Shown: positions 1 to 7,432 of the stretch, one piece after another
How positions within the stretch are numbered: position 1 is the first letter of the stretch
Layout: each line of letters begins with the position of its first letter
Source: Kaistia adipata DSM 17808
Lineage (GTDB): Bacteria; Pseudomonadota; Alphaproteobacteria; Rhizobiales; Kaistiaceae
Assembly (NCBI RefSeq): GCF_000423225.1
Contig: NZ_AUHO01000010.1
Location: forward strand, 186,001 to 250,000
Length of the DNA: 64,000 bases
Reading direction: 5' to 3'
Position numbers and translations under genes: made by a program
Notes under the pieces: generated by a model
The model's database searches: none
Told to the model about the DNA's origin: nothing
Seen by the model: the letters and a program-made list of their open reading frames with translations, nothing else

Positions 1-1155
1 GCCCTCGCGCACGGAGGCCAGCGTCCGATGATCTTCCAGCGTTGCTGCGGAAGTCGCCTTCCGGCCTCCCGATCGGTCGCGATAGAACCACGCGCCGAGG
101 GGGCGTGCCGCCCTTCGGATCAGGATGACGTGCTCGTCCTTCAGTTCCAGCTGAAAGCCGCGCCGGCGCAGAATCCGGTCGGCAAGACGGTTCGCGGATT
201 TCTCGATCCAGTCACGCTCGCTCGGATGGTGGACATTCGACCAGTATTTCAGCCGCTCCGCCGGGGAGGCCCGCAACGAAGCGAGGTCGGCGGTCACATG
301 CGCCGGCACGGGAACGCCCAGGCCCTCCGACAGATAGCCGAGGCCGGCGCGGCAGGCCGGGACGAGGCCGCGCTCGTCGGCGGTCTCGGCCAGGCGGTTC
401 CAATCGATCTTCTGGCGCTCGATCCGCGTCGCGGCATCGATGGCCCAGTCGCCGCCGGTCCCTTCGGCTGCATGCGCTAGCAGCAGGAGCATGGAATCGG
501 TCGGATCGGGAACGAGAACCGGGTGCAGGGCGAGTCGCGCCGTCTGGGCACGGCTCCAGAGGGCCGCGTCGAGCCGTTCGGCATCGCGCGAAAAATGGAA
601 GGGCGTGACGTGGAGGTCGATCTCGCCATTCGGCCCCTTTCGGAAATTGCCCCGTAGTCTCGCGGCGGCGAGCCGCCGCAGGAAGGCGAAGGAATCGCCG
701 CTCACCGGCAGCCATTCGCCCAGCTTCAGCGCATCGAGCGTGCGACCCGCATCGTCCAGCCGGATCAGAATGTCGATGTCACCCATGACGCGACGCGGCG
801 ATATGGCCAGGCCCTCGGCATATTGAGCTCCGCCCTTGAAGACGAGGAACGGCACCCCGGCCTGGTTCAGGCAACCGAGCGCGTGGGCCGCCTCGTGCAG
901 TTTCAGCTGGGTCCGCGTCCAGAGATGCTTCGCCAGCCCGTCGATGCGCGGCCTCAGCGGCGAGGCGGGATCAAGCTCCGCCAGGCGCGCTGCGACCGGC
1001 ACCAGCAGGCGCATCTCGTCCCAGGTGATGTCGTCGAAATCCCGGGTTTCGTTCCAGGCCTGCCAGGCGCGCGCTGCTTCCGGCGCGGGGCAAAGCGCCG
1101 TCCGCACCAGTAGGTCGACGACGCCCTTCGGCCAGCTTCTCGGTCGCTTTGCCAT
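1..1155 (-). CDS. Nucleotidyltransferase-family protein (NTP_transf_5-like), C-terminal end cut by the window edge
   Basis: The frame is open from an ATG at 1155 to base 1 (385 codons, no stop), so the C-terminus lies outside the window. Residues 105-131 carry the polymerase-beta-like signature of this family: FKGG (107-110) followed by GDIDILI (125-131), whose Asp126 and Asp128 would bind the metal. Proteins of this family are often annotated 'nucleotidyltransferase family protein' and occur beside PqqD-like and HPr-kinase-like genes in peptide-modification cassettes; both are found here at 6968 and 3222. The substrate is unknown. There is no Shine-Dalgarno sequence before the ATG. The stop of a short upstream frame sits 2 nt away, so translation is probably coupled to that frame. 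The family call is firm on the motif; the role is inferred from neighbours. Confidence 0.8.
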   Translation of the reverse strand, partial: MAKRPRSWPKGVVDLLVRTALCPAPEAARAWQAWNETRDFDDITWDEMRLLVPVAARLAELDPASPLRPRIDGLAKHLWTRTQLKLHEAAHALGCLNQAGVPFLVFKGGAQYAEGLAISPRRVMGDIDILIRLDDAGRTLDALKLGEWLPVSGDSFAFLRRLAAARLRGNFRKGPNGEIDLHVTPFHFSRDAERLDAALWSRAQTARLALHPVLVPDPTDSMLLLLAHAAEGTGGDWAIDAATRIERQKIDWNRLAETADERGLVPACRAGLGYLSEGLGVPVPAHVTADLASLRASPAERLKYWSNVHHPSERDWIEKSANRLADRILRRRGFQLELKDEHVILIRRAARPLGAWFYRDRSGGRKATSAATLEDHRTLASVREG

Positions 1156-1157
1156 GG

Positions 1158-1313
1158 TTAGTAACCGAGATGCTTGGCGGGGCGGACTTGTGCCCCGCGA
1201 GCGCCGTTGTTGGCATTCCAGCTCTCGATGTCGACGCAGTCATCGAACGAAATCAGCACGGTTTGCACAGTCACGTTTCGTTCGACCTTCCCCGGTGCGA
1301 GTCTCTGGGGCAT
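1158..1313 (-). CDS. Candidate small precursor peptide upstream of the nucleotidyltransferase
   Basis: This short frame stops (TAA, 1158-1160) 2 nt before the nucleotidyltransferase ATG. From the ATG at 1313 it encodes 51 residues. A GTG at 1274, preceded by GGGGAAGG 11 nt upstream, would give 38 residues and has the better ribosome site. The peptide has one Cys in the run FDDC, one Trp in ESWNANNG, and ends in RPAKHLGY. It has no signal peptide and no recognised domain. The nucleotidyltransferase has no ribosome site of its own, which suggests this frame is translated. The PqqD-like protein and HPr-kinase-like protein nearby belong to families that act on peptides, so it is a plausible substrate. 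Nothing in the sequence proves expression, and it could be only a leader that couples translation. Confidence 0.45.
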   Translation of the reverse strand: MPQRLAPGKVERNVTVQTVLISFDDCVDIESWNANNGARGAQVRPAKHLGY

Positions 1314-1345
1314 TTTTGCATGCGGCGGGCGCGCGATCCAGAAAG

Positions 1346-1378
1346 AGCGATCGGTTTTCCCGAGGGTCTTCGATCGCT
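1346..1378. promoter_or_regulatory. Inverted repeat in the divergent promoter region of the peptide-cassette genes
   Basis: Two 8-bp arms, AGCGATCG (1346-1353) and CGATCGCT (1371-1378), are perfect reverse complements separated by 17 nt. They lie between the leftward peptide/nucleotidyltransferase pair and the rightward glycosyltransferase, where an operator or overlapping promoters are expected. No regulator is assigned. Confidence 0.35.
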
Positions 1379-1425
1379 GGGATACCCGGCGATCTGAACC
1401 AAGGCCTTGAATTCGTGGGGGAAAA

Positions 1426-3252
1426 TTGTCGCCATTGCCGGAGTTGGGACGAAGGGACGCTACGAATGGGCGAGGCGCTGACGACAGCGTCGGCCTCATG
1501 CTCGCCAGCCTGCGCGCCGGTAAGCGGCAAGTGGCCCTCGATCATGCCCGCCAGCTCGCGACGGCGGACGTTTCCTACCCGCATTCGCTCGCGCTCGCCG
1601 GCCGCATTCTCGAAATCGGCGGCTGCTGGGAAGATGCCGAAGGCTTGTATGGCCACATGGCGGCCATGGCGCCCGAGCTGATCTATCCGCGCTACCGGCT
1701 CTGCGCGGTCCTTGCCGAACGGGGCCAAGATGCCGCGGCGGCGGAACTGACCGGTAGCCTGGTCCGGCAGTTCCCTTCCAATCCCCGCATCGCGGCGTTG
1801 GCAGAATGGGTCGGGAGGTCGACGCAGCGAGATGCCGGTGCCTTGCTGCCATCCCGCCGCTGGCGCCGGTGGTTCGAGGGCGAGGCCTCTTTGCACGAGG
1901 GAGAGGCCGTCGCCAGATCGAAGCTAGCCGTCGTGGTGATCGGCTTTCGGGCCCAGCCGGGCCTGGTCCAGGCCGTTTCGTCTCTGTTGGAGCAGGACGA
2001 AGAGGCGGAGATCGTCGTCGTCAATTCCGGTGGCGGCGATCCGAAGTCGCTGCTCGCGGATCATGCCGACCGATTGCGCATCCTGAACATCCGCCAGCCG
2101 CTCTATGCCGGCGCGGCGCGTAATGTCGGCATCGATGCGAGCGTGGCGCCCCATGTCGCCTTCCTCGCCGGTGATTGCCGAGCACGGCCCGGCTGGATCC
2201 GCGCCAGGCTGGCCGCCCATGGTCGTGGCGCACGGGGCGTGGCATCTGCGATCGTTCCGTCGGATCTCGACAGCGATCTTGCCGTCGCGGCGCATCTCTG
2301 CCTTTTCGGCGCGCGGTCGCCGCAGGTTCCGCCGACCCAGGCCCTGCGTTACGGCGCCTCCTATGATCGGCATGTGTTCGGCCAGTTCGGCTATTTCCAT
2401 CCCGCGCTCCGGATCAGCGAGGATACCGATCTGGCGCGGCGCCTCGGCAAACAGGTGCATCCCGCCTGGGATCCCCGCGTGCAGACCGAGCATGCCGCTC
2501 CCTCGGGCCGGTTGCGCTTCTGGGCCGAGATGTTCGGTCGCGGCCGGCGCGCGGCGCGCTATCACCCGGCCCGCGACCAGCGTTCGCCCTGGCGGGCCGA
2601 TCTCGTCGGCGAACTGATCGAAGGCGCACGCCAGCGTGCCGGCACGGCGCTGCGCATCGCCCGCGACATGCTGAAGGTGGCGCCGCAGCGGCTGGGCTCG
2701 ATCCGGTCTCGGCTCGCGCCGGCATCCGTCTCCTATGGAGCCGGCCTCTTCGTTGGGCTGGTCGGGCTACACCGTGCCGGACGCGCCCATCGGAAGAGCC
2801 GCGATTGCCGCGCGCGCGGCGAGATGTCCCGTGCGATCCGCTATGCCGAGCGGGCCCATCGGCGCGACCCGGAGAACCTCGCCATCCGTCTCGACTGCGC
2901 CGAGCTGCTGCTTGCGCGCGGCGAGGTCGAAGACGGGGCGAGGGCGGCCGTGCATCTCGACGCGGCGGCTTGGCTCGCGGCTTTTCACGGTGGTAGGCTG
3001 GTCGGCATGGCGGATTGGCTCGTCGCTAGAAGGCTGCATGACCGGGCCTGGATGCTGGGCGAGATCGCGACCTTCACGCTGCCGGCGGAAACCCTCATTC
3101 ATGAACGCCTGGCCCAGGCCGCCGAGGCGATCGGCGATCCCGCGGCGTTCGAGCTGGCCGCCTTCGATGCGATGGCGCGCGATCCGGCCGCGCCACCGCT
3201 CCGTCCCTGCCTCGATGCGATCTACGAAGCCGCGTCCAGCGCGAGAGGCTGA
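1426..3252 (+). CDS. GT2 glycosyltransferase with TPR-like flanking domains
   Basis: This 608-residue soluble protein has three parts. Residues about 25-130 form TPR-like helical repeats. Residues about 166-400 resemble a GT-A (GT2) fold: strand VVVIGF, then VVNSGGGD (198-205), GAARNVGI (229-236) and AGDCRARPGW (248-257). Residues about 445-608 are helical again with a TPR-like run near RAIRYAERAHRRDPEN. The usual DDGS and DxD motifs are replaced (NSGG, GDC), so activity is uncertain. The start is a TTG at 1426 after GGGGGAAAA; an ATG at 1498 is the alternative. It is divergent from the nucleotidyltransferase, and its last 31 bases overlap the end of the convergent HPr-kinase-like gene. Likely role: sugar transfer in the peptide or polysaccharide pathway of this cluster (inference). 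Confidence 0.7.
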   Translation: MSPLPELGRRDATNGRGADDSVGLMLASLRAGKRQVALDHARQLATADVSYPHSLALAGRILEIGGCWEDAEGLYGHMAAMAPELIYPRYRLCAVLAERGQDAAAAELTGSLVRQFPSNPRIAALAEWVGRSTQRDAGALLPSRRWRRWFEGEASLHEGEAVARSKLAVVVIGFRAQPGLVQAVSSLLEQDEEAEIVVVNSGGGDPKSLLADHADRLRILNIRQPLYAGAARNVGIDASVAPHVAFLAGDCRARPGWIRARLAAHGRGARGVASAIVPSDLDSDLAVAAHLCLFGARSPQVPPTQALRYGASYDRHVFGQFGYFHPALRISEDTDLARRLGKQVHPAWDPRVQTEHAAPSGRLRFWAEMFGRGRRAARYHPARDQRSPWRADLVGELIEGARQRAGTALRIARDMLKVAPQRLGSIRSRLAPASVSYGAGLFVGLVGLHRAGRAHRKSRDCRARGEMSRAIRYAERAHRRDPENLAIRLDCAELLLARGEVEDGARAAVHLDAAAWLAAFHGGRLVGMADWLVARRLHDRAWMLGEIATFTLPAETLIHERLAQAAEAIGDPAAFELAAFDAMARDPAAPPLRPCLDAIYEAASSARG

Positions 3253-4313
3253 ACCGGCAGGTCGTCGATGAAGTCGCGCAGAAGTTTCCCGTTCCGCTCT
3301 GCGTCCGCCGACAGCTCCATCTGGAAGCACGGCAACTGCGCCAGCAGCCGCGCGAAGAACGCCATGCCGCTGTCTGCTTCGCCGGCGAACTGGTGCAGGT
3401 TGGAGCTCATCAGCGCCAGCATGATCGCTTGCGGGCGGATCGGCGCGATCGAAGGCTGGCGCGCATGGGCGATGCGGGGCAGGACGGCGGCCCGGAGCGC
3501 GATTCCGTCGATGGTCGCGCCAGGGAAGAACTGGTCGGGGTCGAACTCGACCTTGCCGCGCCAGTTTCCCGAAAGATGGACCGTCCTCTCGACCAGCGCC
3601 TTGTTGCGTGCCAGTCCTGCCTTGTCCTGCTTGACGACGCGATAGAGCGGCCGCGCGACCGGGGATGGGGCATTTCCGAGCGCGATATAGTCGTCGCCGA
3701 CGGTGGAGAGGCCCGCCGCGAGACCCGCCAGCGTGGTCCCGGACTTGCCGGCGCCGCCCTTGCCGAACAGCACGAGGCCGCGATCCGGCCGGCCGAGCGT
3801 CGCGGCATGCGCGAGGCGCAGTCCATTGCCCTCCAGCAGCCAGTGAAGATGCTGGCGGAGCGGCGCGGAGCCGTCCCAGGGCGGAAGCGCGTCGACACCG
3901 GTAGTCCATTGCACGCCAATCCCCGACTGCGCGTCGAAGAAGCGCCAGAGGCGGCTCTGGAAAGGGTAGGCGGCCCGCAGGCCAGCTGCGGTGACGATGG
4001 CCTGAAATTCGGCCGGAGGGCAGGAGGCGTCGCGCCATTTGGGCACGGACTGGAAGCCCGGCACCTTGCCCGTCAGCACATAGAGGCGGCCTGGCGGCGT
4101 CGGCTCGCCCTCGACGTTGCGAAACCGCGCCGTGTAGGCGGCGGCGAAATCCGGATCGTCATAGCGGGTCTCGAGATTCAGCCCCGCAGGAGCGATCCGC
4201 AGCGTCGTGAGCGCGTCTCCCGGCAGCGCCTCCGCCTGGGTTATGATCCGGCGCATCCACGCCACCACGTTGCCACGATCCACGCCGGCGTCGGGGCCGT
4301 TGGTCTGCGTCAT
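3222..4313 (-). CDS. HPr-kinase-like protein (HprK-related kinase A type)
   Basis: The 363-residue protein has a Walker A loop GKGGAGKS (184-191) followed by GDDYI (206-210), the spacing seen in HPr serine kinase/phosphorylase, where the Asp pair is catalytic. The N-terminal about 170 residues do not resemble the classical HPr kinase N-domain, and no PTS HPr gene is in the window. This fits the HprK-related kinase A family, which is known mainly from cassettes with a PqqD-like chaperone and a nucleotidyltransferase; both are present here. Lasso-peptide tailoring kinases share this fold, so a peptide Ser/Thr is a possible target (inference). The ATG at 4313 follows GGAGTGGCGATCAG; a longer start at 4343 is possible. 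It overlaps the convergent glycosyltransferase by 31 bp and is divergent from the gene at 4433. Confidence 0.75.
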   Translation of the reverse strand: MTQTNGPDAGVDRGNVVAWMRRIITQAEALPGDALTTLRIAPAGLNLETRYDDPDFAAAYTARFRNVEGEPTPPGRLYVLTGKVPGFQSVPKWRDASCPPAEFQAIVTAAGLRAAYPFQSRLWRFFDAQSGIGVQWTTGVDALPPWDGSAPLRQHLHWLLEGNGLRLAHAATLGRPDRGLVLFGKGGAGKSGTTLAGLAAGLSTVGDDYIALGNAPSPVARPLYRVVKQDKAGLARNKALVERTVHLSGNWRGKVEFDPDQFFPGATIDGIALRAAVLPRIAHARQPSIAPIRPQAIMLALMSSNLHQFAGEADSGMAFFARLLAQLPCFQMELSADAERNGKLLRDFIDDLPVQPLALDAAS

Positions 4314-4330
4314 CTGATCGCCACTCCATA

Positions 4331-4350
4331 CCGGCGAAGCCACTCGCCGG
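4331..4350. promoter_or_regulatory. Inverted repeat between divergent HPr-kinase-like gene and neighbour
   Basis: CCGGCGA (4331-4337) and TCGCCGG (4344-4350) are perfect 7-bp arms with a 6-nt loop, in the 119-bp gap between two divergent genes. It may be an operator or a 5' hairpin of the leftward transcript. No regulator is known. Confidence 0.3.
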
Positions 4351-4432
4351 CAGTTGAAGCAATCGCTGGACTATTGTCTAGCTGGTGCCCCTTCCTCATC
4401 GACAATAAACAGGCTTGGACCTCGCAGTTCCG

Positions 4433-5374
4433 ATGGAAATCAAGAGCATAGAAGTCCGCCACGCCAGCGACGCGGTCGCGCGGCGGGTTCAGGCCTGGTT
4501 CGAGCGGGGCGGGCGCATCGGCATCCCAGACGGCAGCCGATCCGTTCGCCTGCCGCATCCGGAGAAGGGCGGTTACGCGCTGAAGATCAAGGGCGCCGGG
4601 CTGAACGGCGGCCGCGTGCGGTTCGGCTCTTTCAGCCGGACCGGTCCGGCGGCCGTGACGTTCGACTTCGATGGACGCGTGATGGACGACGTCGCGTCCG
4701 GCCACGACAACGCCTATCTCGGCGCGGCCTCCTTCCAGCAGGCCGCGACCGAGTTCCGTGTCAGCCGGCTCCTGACCGCACGCGGCATTCCCGTGGTGCC
4801 GTGTGTCGGCTATGGCCGGGTGGAGACCGAGACCCATACGGCGTGGTTCTCCCTCTTCGAATGGGGGCGCGACTGGACGGGCGTCAACGTTCCTCGCTCC
4901 GGCGCGCTCGACGACTATCTCGACGTCAATATCTGCCTGAGCGCCGATATCCTTCGGCTCGCGGTCGAGCATGATCTCATCGGTTATTGCGGCTATGTCC
5001 GCATGCCGGACGGTTCCTTCCGGCTCAAGGACCTGCATCCCTTCCGCCAGGCGGATCCGATCAGCATGTCGCAACTCTCCTGGGTGATGCAGGTGCTCTT
5101 CTCGCTCAATGTGCGCTGCCAGGCCGTACAGTTCTTCCTGGCCGCGGCGAGGACCGAGGATCTTCCCGCCGATCTCGCGACCTATCCCCTCCGCGCCATC
5201 GTCCCTGACGCCAGCCTGGATGACTACGCCGCGCTGCGGACGCAGATCGTCAAACCCTATCTGCGGCGTTCGCCACCCGACTTCACGCCGCGCGCCCTGC
5301 ACGACGCGCTTCGCGGAACCCGAGTCGGCAGCGCCCTGCTTGATCTGTGCCCGGAACGATTTGCACGTTGGTGA
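4433..5374 (+). CDS. Unrecognised protein with distant SelO/kinase-like N-lobe features
   Basis: The protein has 313 residues, no signal peptide and no membrane segment. I do not recognise the family. Residues 49-56 (ALKIKGAG) followed by a helix with Glu107 and the run RGIPVVP (117-123) resemble the LQLKGAG ... GIPTTR arrangement of SelO-type pseudokinase-fold AMPylators, with Lys51 or Lys53 as possible nucleotide-binding residue. The C-terminal half shows no clear catalytic loop. The ATG at 4433 is chosen; a TTG at 4415 would add six residues, and neither has a strong ribosome site. It is divergent from the HPr-kinase-like gene and leads two GT2 genes and the PqqD-like gene on the same strand, so it probably belongs to the same pathway. 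The fold statement is only a motif-level impression. Confidence 0.5.
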   Translation: MEIKSIEVRHASDAVARRVQAWFERGGRIGIPDGSRSVRLPHPEKGGYALKIKGAGLNGGRVRFGSFSRTGPAAVTFDFDGRVMDDVASGHDNAYLGAASFQQAATEFRVSRLLTARGIPVVPCVGYGRVETETHTAWFSLFEWGRDWTGVNVPRSGALDDYLDVNICLSADILRLAVEHDLIGYCGYVRMPDGSFRLKDLHPFRQADPISMSQLSWVMQVLFSLNVRCQAVQFFLAAARTEDLPADLATYPLRAIVPDASLDDYAALRTQIVKPYLRRSPPDFTPRALHDALRGTRVGSALLDLCPERFARW

Positions 5375-5461
5375 CCAAGGTTTTTCCCCGTCGCGGGCTT
5401 GCCCGGCGGCGCGGAGGCGGTAAGGATCGCGCGATTTCTGGGACCAGTGCTTCGGGGCAAC

Positions 5462-6166
5462 ATGCAGCAGGACGGACCGATGGCCGCGACCGATCGGGTC
5501 AGCGTGGTCATTCCCGCGTTCAACGCGGAGGCCTATCTGGCCGAGGCGGTGGCGAGCGTGCTGGAGCAGACGGTTCCGGCAGCCGAGATCATCGTCGTCG
5601 ACGACGGTTCGACGGATGGCACGGCGGAGATCGCGCGCAGCTTCGCGGCGGTGACCTATGTACGCCAGGCCAATGCCGGCGTCGCGGCGGCCCTGAATCA
5701 TGGCAGTCGCATCGCCAGTGGTGACCTGCTCGCCTTCCTGAGCGCGGATGACGTCTGGCGGCCCGACAAGCTCGCGCTGCAGCAGCAGGCGCTGCATTCG
5801 GCCCCCAACCGGCTCGTCTTCGGTCACATGCAGCATTTCCTCTCGCCCGAGTTGACGCCCGCCGAGGCGAGCGGCCTGGTCTGCCCACCGCAGCCGATGC
5901 CGGCCTTCTCGGCGGGCACGATGCTCGCCCGGCTCGACACGTTCCGCGCCATCGGCCCGCTCGACGAGGGCTTCGCCGTCGGCGAGTTCCTCGACTGGTA
6001 TGGCCGGGCCCGCGATCGCGGCGTCGAGGTGATCATGCTGGATGCCGTCGTCTCCGGCCGCCGGGTCCATCTCGGCAACCAGAGCACCAAGGCGCTGCGC
6101 CAGAAGAGTTACGCACCGGTTCTGAAGGCGATGCTCGACCGGCGCCGCAGCGGACAGACAAGCTGA
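5462..6166 (+). CDS. GT2 family glycosyltransferase
   Basis: A 234-residue GT-A protein. It opens with VSVVIPAFNAE, has the nucleotide-binding VDDGSTDGT near residue 45 and LSADD near residue 97 in the place of the DxD motif. These are standard for cytoplasmic GT2 enzymes that transfer a sugar from a nucleotide-sugar. It lacks membrane segments. The chosen ATG at 5462 follows CGGGGCAAC; an ATG at 5480 with AGGACGG is nearly as good. The stop overlaps the start of the next glycosyltransferase by one base (TGATG), so the two are translationally coupled. The acceptor is unknown. It may act on the peptide or on a glycan made by this cluster. Confidence 0.85.
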   Translation: MQQDGPMAATDRVSVVIPAFNAEAYLAEAVASVLEQTVPAAEIIVVDDGSTDGTAEIARSFAAVTYVRQANAGVAAALNHGSRIASGDLLAFLSADDVWRPDKLALQQQALHSAPNRLVFGHMQHFLSPELTPAEASGLVCPPQPMPAFSAGTMLARLDTFRAIGPLDEGFAVGEFLDWYGRARDRGVEVIMLDAVVSGRRVHLGNQSTKALRQKSYAPVLKAMLDRRRSGQTS

Positions 6167-6903
6167 TGCGGCTGGTCGCGCTTCTTCAGGCCCGCAACGA
6201 GCAGCGCTTCCTGCCCGGCTGGCTGGAAAACGTCGCGCCGGCCGTCGACGGCATCATCGCGCTCGACGATGGTTCCGAGGATGCGACGGCGGAGATTCTC
6301 GCCGCCCACCCGAAAGTGCTGCAGGTTATCCGTAATCCCGCCGGCCAGCCCTGGAACGAGCGCGGCAATCAAATGGCGCTGATCAAGGCCGGCCGTCAGC
6401 ATGGGGCGCAATGGGTTCTCTGCGTCGACGCCGACGAGCGGCTCGAGCAGCGCTTCGCGCGCGACGTCGCCGTTATTCTCGATGACGCCGACGCGAAGGG
6501 GATCGAGGCCTATTCGCTGCGATTTCGTGAGCTCTGGAACGATCGCTCGCATTACCGCAAGGACGGTATCTGGGGTCGCAAGGCGCGATACGGGCTGTTC
6601 CGCAACGATATTCGCCAAACCAAGTTCGATCCGCGTCCGCTGCATCGATACTGGATGCCGCTGGAAATCGTCACGCGCCTCGCCAGCGTCGGCGCGCACC
6701 TGCCGCACAATCTCTATCACCTGCGCATGGTGTTCGCCGAGGATCGCCACGCCCGGTATCAGCGTTATGTCACGATGGACCCCGACAGCCGCTACCAGCC
6801 CCAAGGCTACGACTATCTGGTCGACGAGACTGGAATGGAGTTGGCGACGATCCCGCCCGATCGCGACTTCCTGCCTCTCCGGGACGCGGCACTGTTCGAG
6901 TAG
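6166..6903 (+). CDS. GT2-like glycosyltransferase
   Basis: This 245-residue protein starts with LVALLQARNEQRFLPGW, followed by LDDGSEDAT and CVDADERL, the DDGS and DxD-type motifs of GT2 enzymes of the WaaE/KdtX-like type. After about residue 120 it carries WNDRSHYRKDGIW and many His/Arg/Tyr residues typical of this subgroup. There are no membrane segments. It starts one base inside the stop of the preceding GT2 gene and is followed after 64 bp by the PqqD-like gene, so all three are probably one transcript. Donor and acceptor cannot be told from the sequence. Confidence 0.8.
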   Translation: MRLVALLQARNEQRFLPGWLENVAPAVDGIIALDDGSEDATAEILAAHPKVLQVIRNPAGQPWNERGNQMALIKAGRQHGAQWVLCVDADERLEQRFARDVAVILDDADAKGIEAYSLRFRELWNDRSHYRKDGIWGRKARYGLFRNDIRQTKFDPRPLHRYWMPLEIVTRLASVGAHLPHNLYHLRMVFAEDRHARYQRYVTMDPDSRYQPQGYDYLVDETGMELATIPPDRDFLPLRDAALFE

Positions 6904-6967
6904 GGCATGGACCATCCTGCTTCGACCCCGCTATCATTCCTTCGCCCATTCACCGAGAGGACAGATC

Positions 6968-7384
6968 TTGCCGGCCCGACTTCTTGAACTTGCGTCGCCC
7001 GAATGCTCGGCCGACGATTTCGACGGCGAGATCGTCGCGATCAACCTCGAGACCGGCATCTATTACAGCATCAAGGATGCGGCTGCGGTGCTCTGGCACG
7101 ACCTGGTCGCCGGCCATTCGGTCGAGGCGCTGGTCGAGATCGCGCGCGACAATGGCGAACTGGCGCAGGGGATCGAGCGCTTCGCCGATGAACTGGTGGC
7201 CCTCGGCCTGATGCGGCCGGCAACGGACGCGCCCGTACCGACGGAGATCGCCGGCACGGCAGCCCAGGTCGCGACGATGCTCCTGCCGACGCTCGAATCC
7301 TTCGGCGACATGCAGGACCTGCTGCTGCTCGACCCGGTGCACGAGGTGGATGAGGAGATGGGCTGGCCGAAGACGCCGGACTGA
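6968..7384 (+). CDS. PqqD-like peptide chaperone (RiPP recognition element fold)
   Basis: A 138-residue protein whose first 80 residues match the PqqD pattern: DGEIVAINLETGIYYSI, then a helix AAAVLWHDLVAG, then VEALVEIARDN and a final helix ending LVALGLMRP. PqqD-type domains bind leader peptides of ribosomally made, modified peptides and present them to enzymes. The C-terminal about 55 residues are extra and acidic. The start is a TTG at 6968, supported by GAGAGGA 6 nt upstream; no ATG fits. It closes the rightward gene run and is followed at once by a terminator. With an HPr-kinase-like protein and a nucleotidyltransferase it completes the 'HPr-rel-A' type trio (family knowledge). The client peptide is not proven; the frame at 1158-1313 is the best candidate. 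Confidence 0.8.
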   Translation: MPARLLELASPECSADDFDGEIVAINLETGIYYSIKDAAAVLWHDLVAGHSVEALVEIARDNGELAQGIERFADELVALGLMRPATDAPVPTEIAGTAAQVATMLLPTLESFGDMQDLLLLDPVHEVDEEMGWPKTPD

Positions 7385-7389
7385 GGAAC

Positions 7390-7418
7390 GCGCCGGCTTG
7401 CCCGCCGGCGCTCCTTTT
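7390..7418 (+). terminator. Intrinsic terminator after the PqqD-like gene
   Basis: GCGCCGGC (7390-7397), a 6-nt loop, and GCCGGCGC (7404-7411) form a perfect 8-bp GC stem, followed by TCCTTTT. It lies 6 bp after the stop of the PqqD-like gene. Confidence 0.8.
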
Positions 7419-7432
7419 CCATTGGCCAGCGG

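Noticed and set aside
4310-6070. A long leftward open frame of about 586 codons
   Set aside because: It is antisense to four better supported genes and has no recognisable domain. Long antisense frames are expected at this GC content.
6907-6987. A 26-codon frame starting MDHPASTPL that overlaps the PqqD-like start
   Set aside because: It has no ribosome site, and its end overlaps the well-supported TTG start. It is less convincing as a precursor peptide than the frame at 1158-1313.
1-7384. A lasso-peptide cluster
   Set aside because: PqqD-like and kinase-like genes also occur in lasso clusters, but no asparagine-synthetase-like cyclase, no transglutaminase-like protease and no typical lasso precursor is present.
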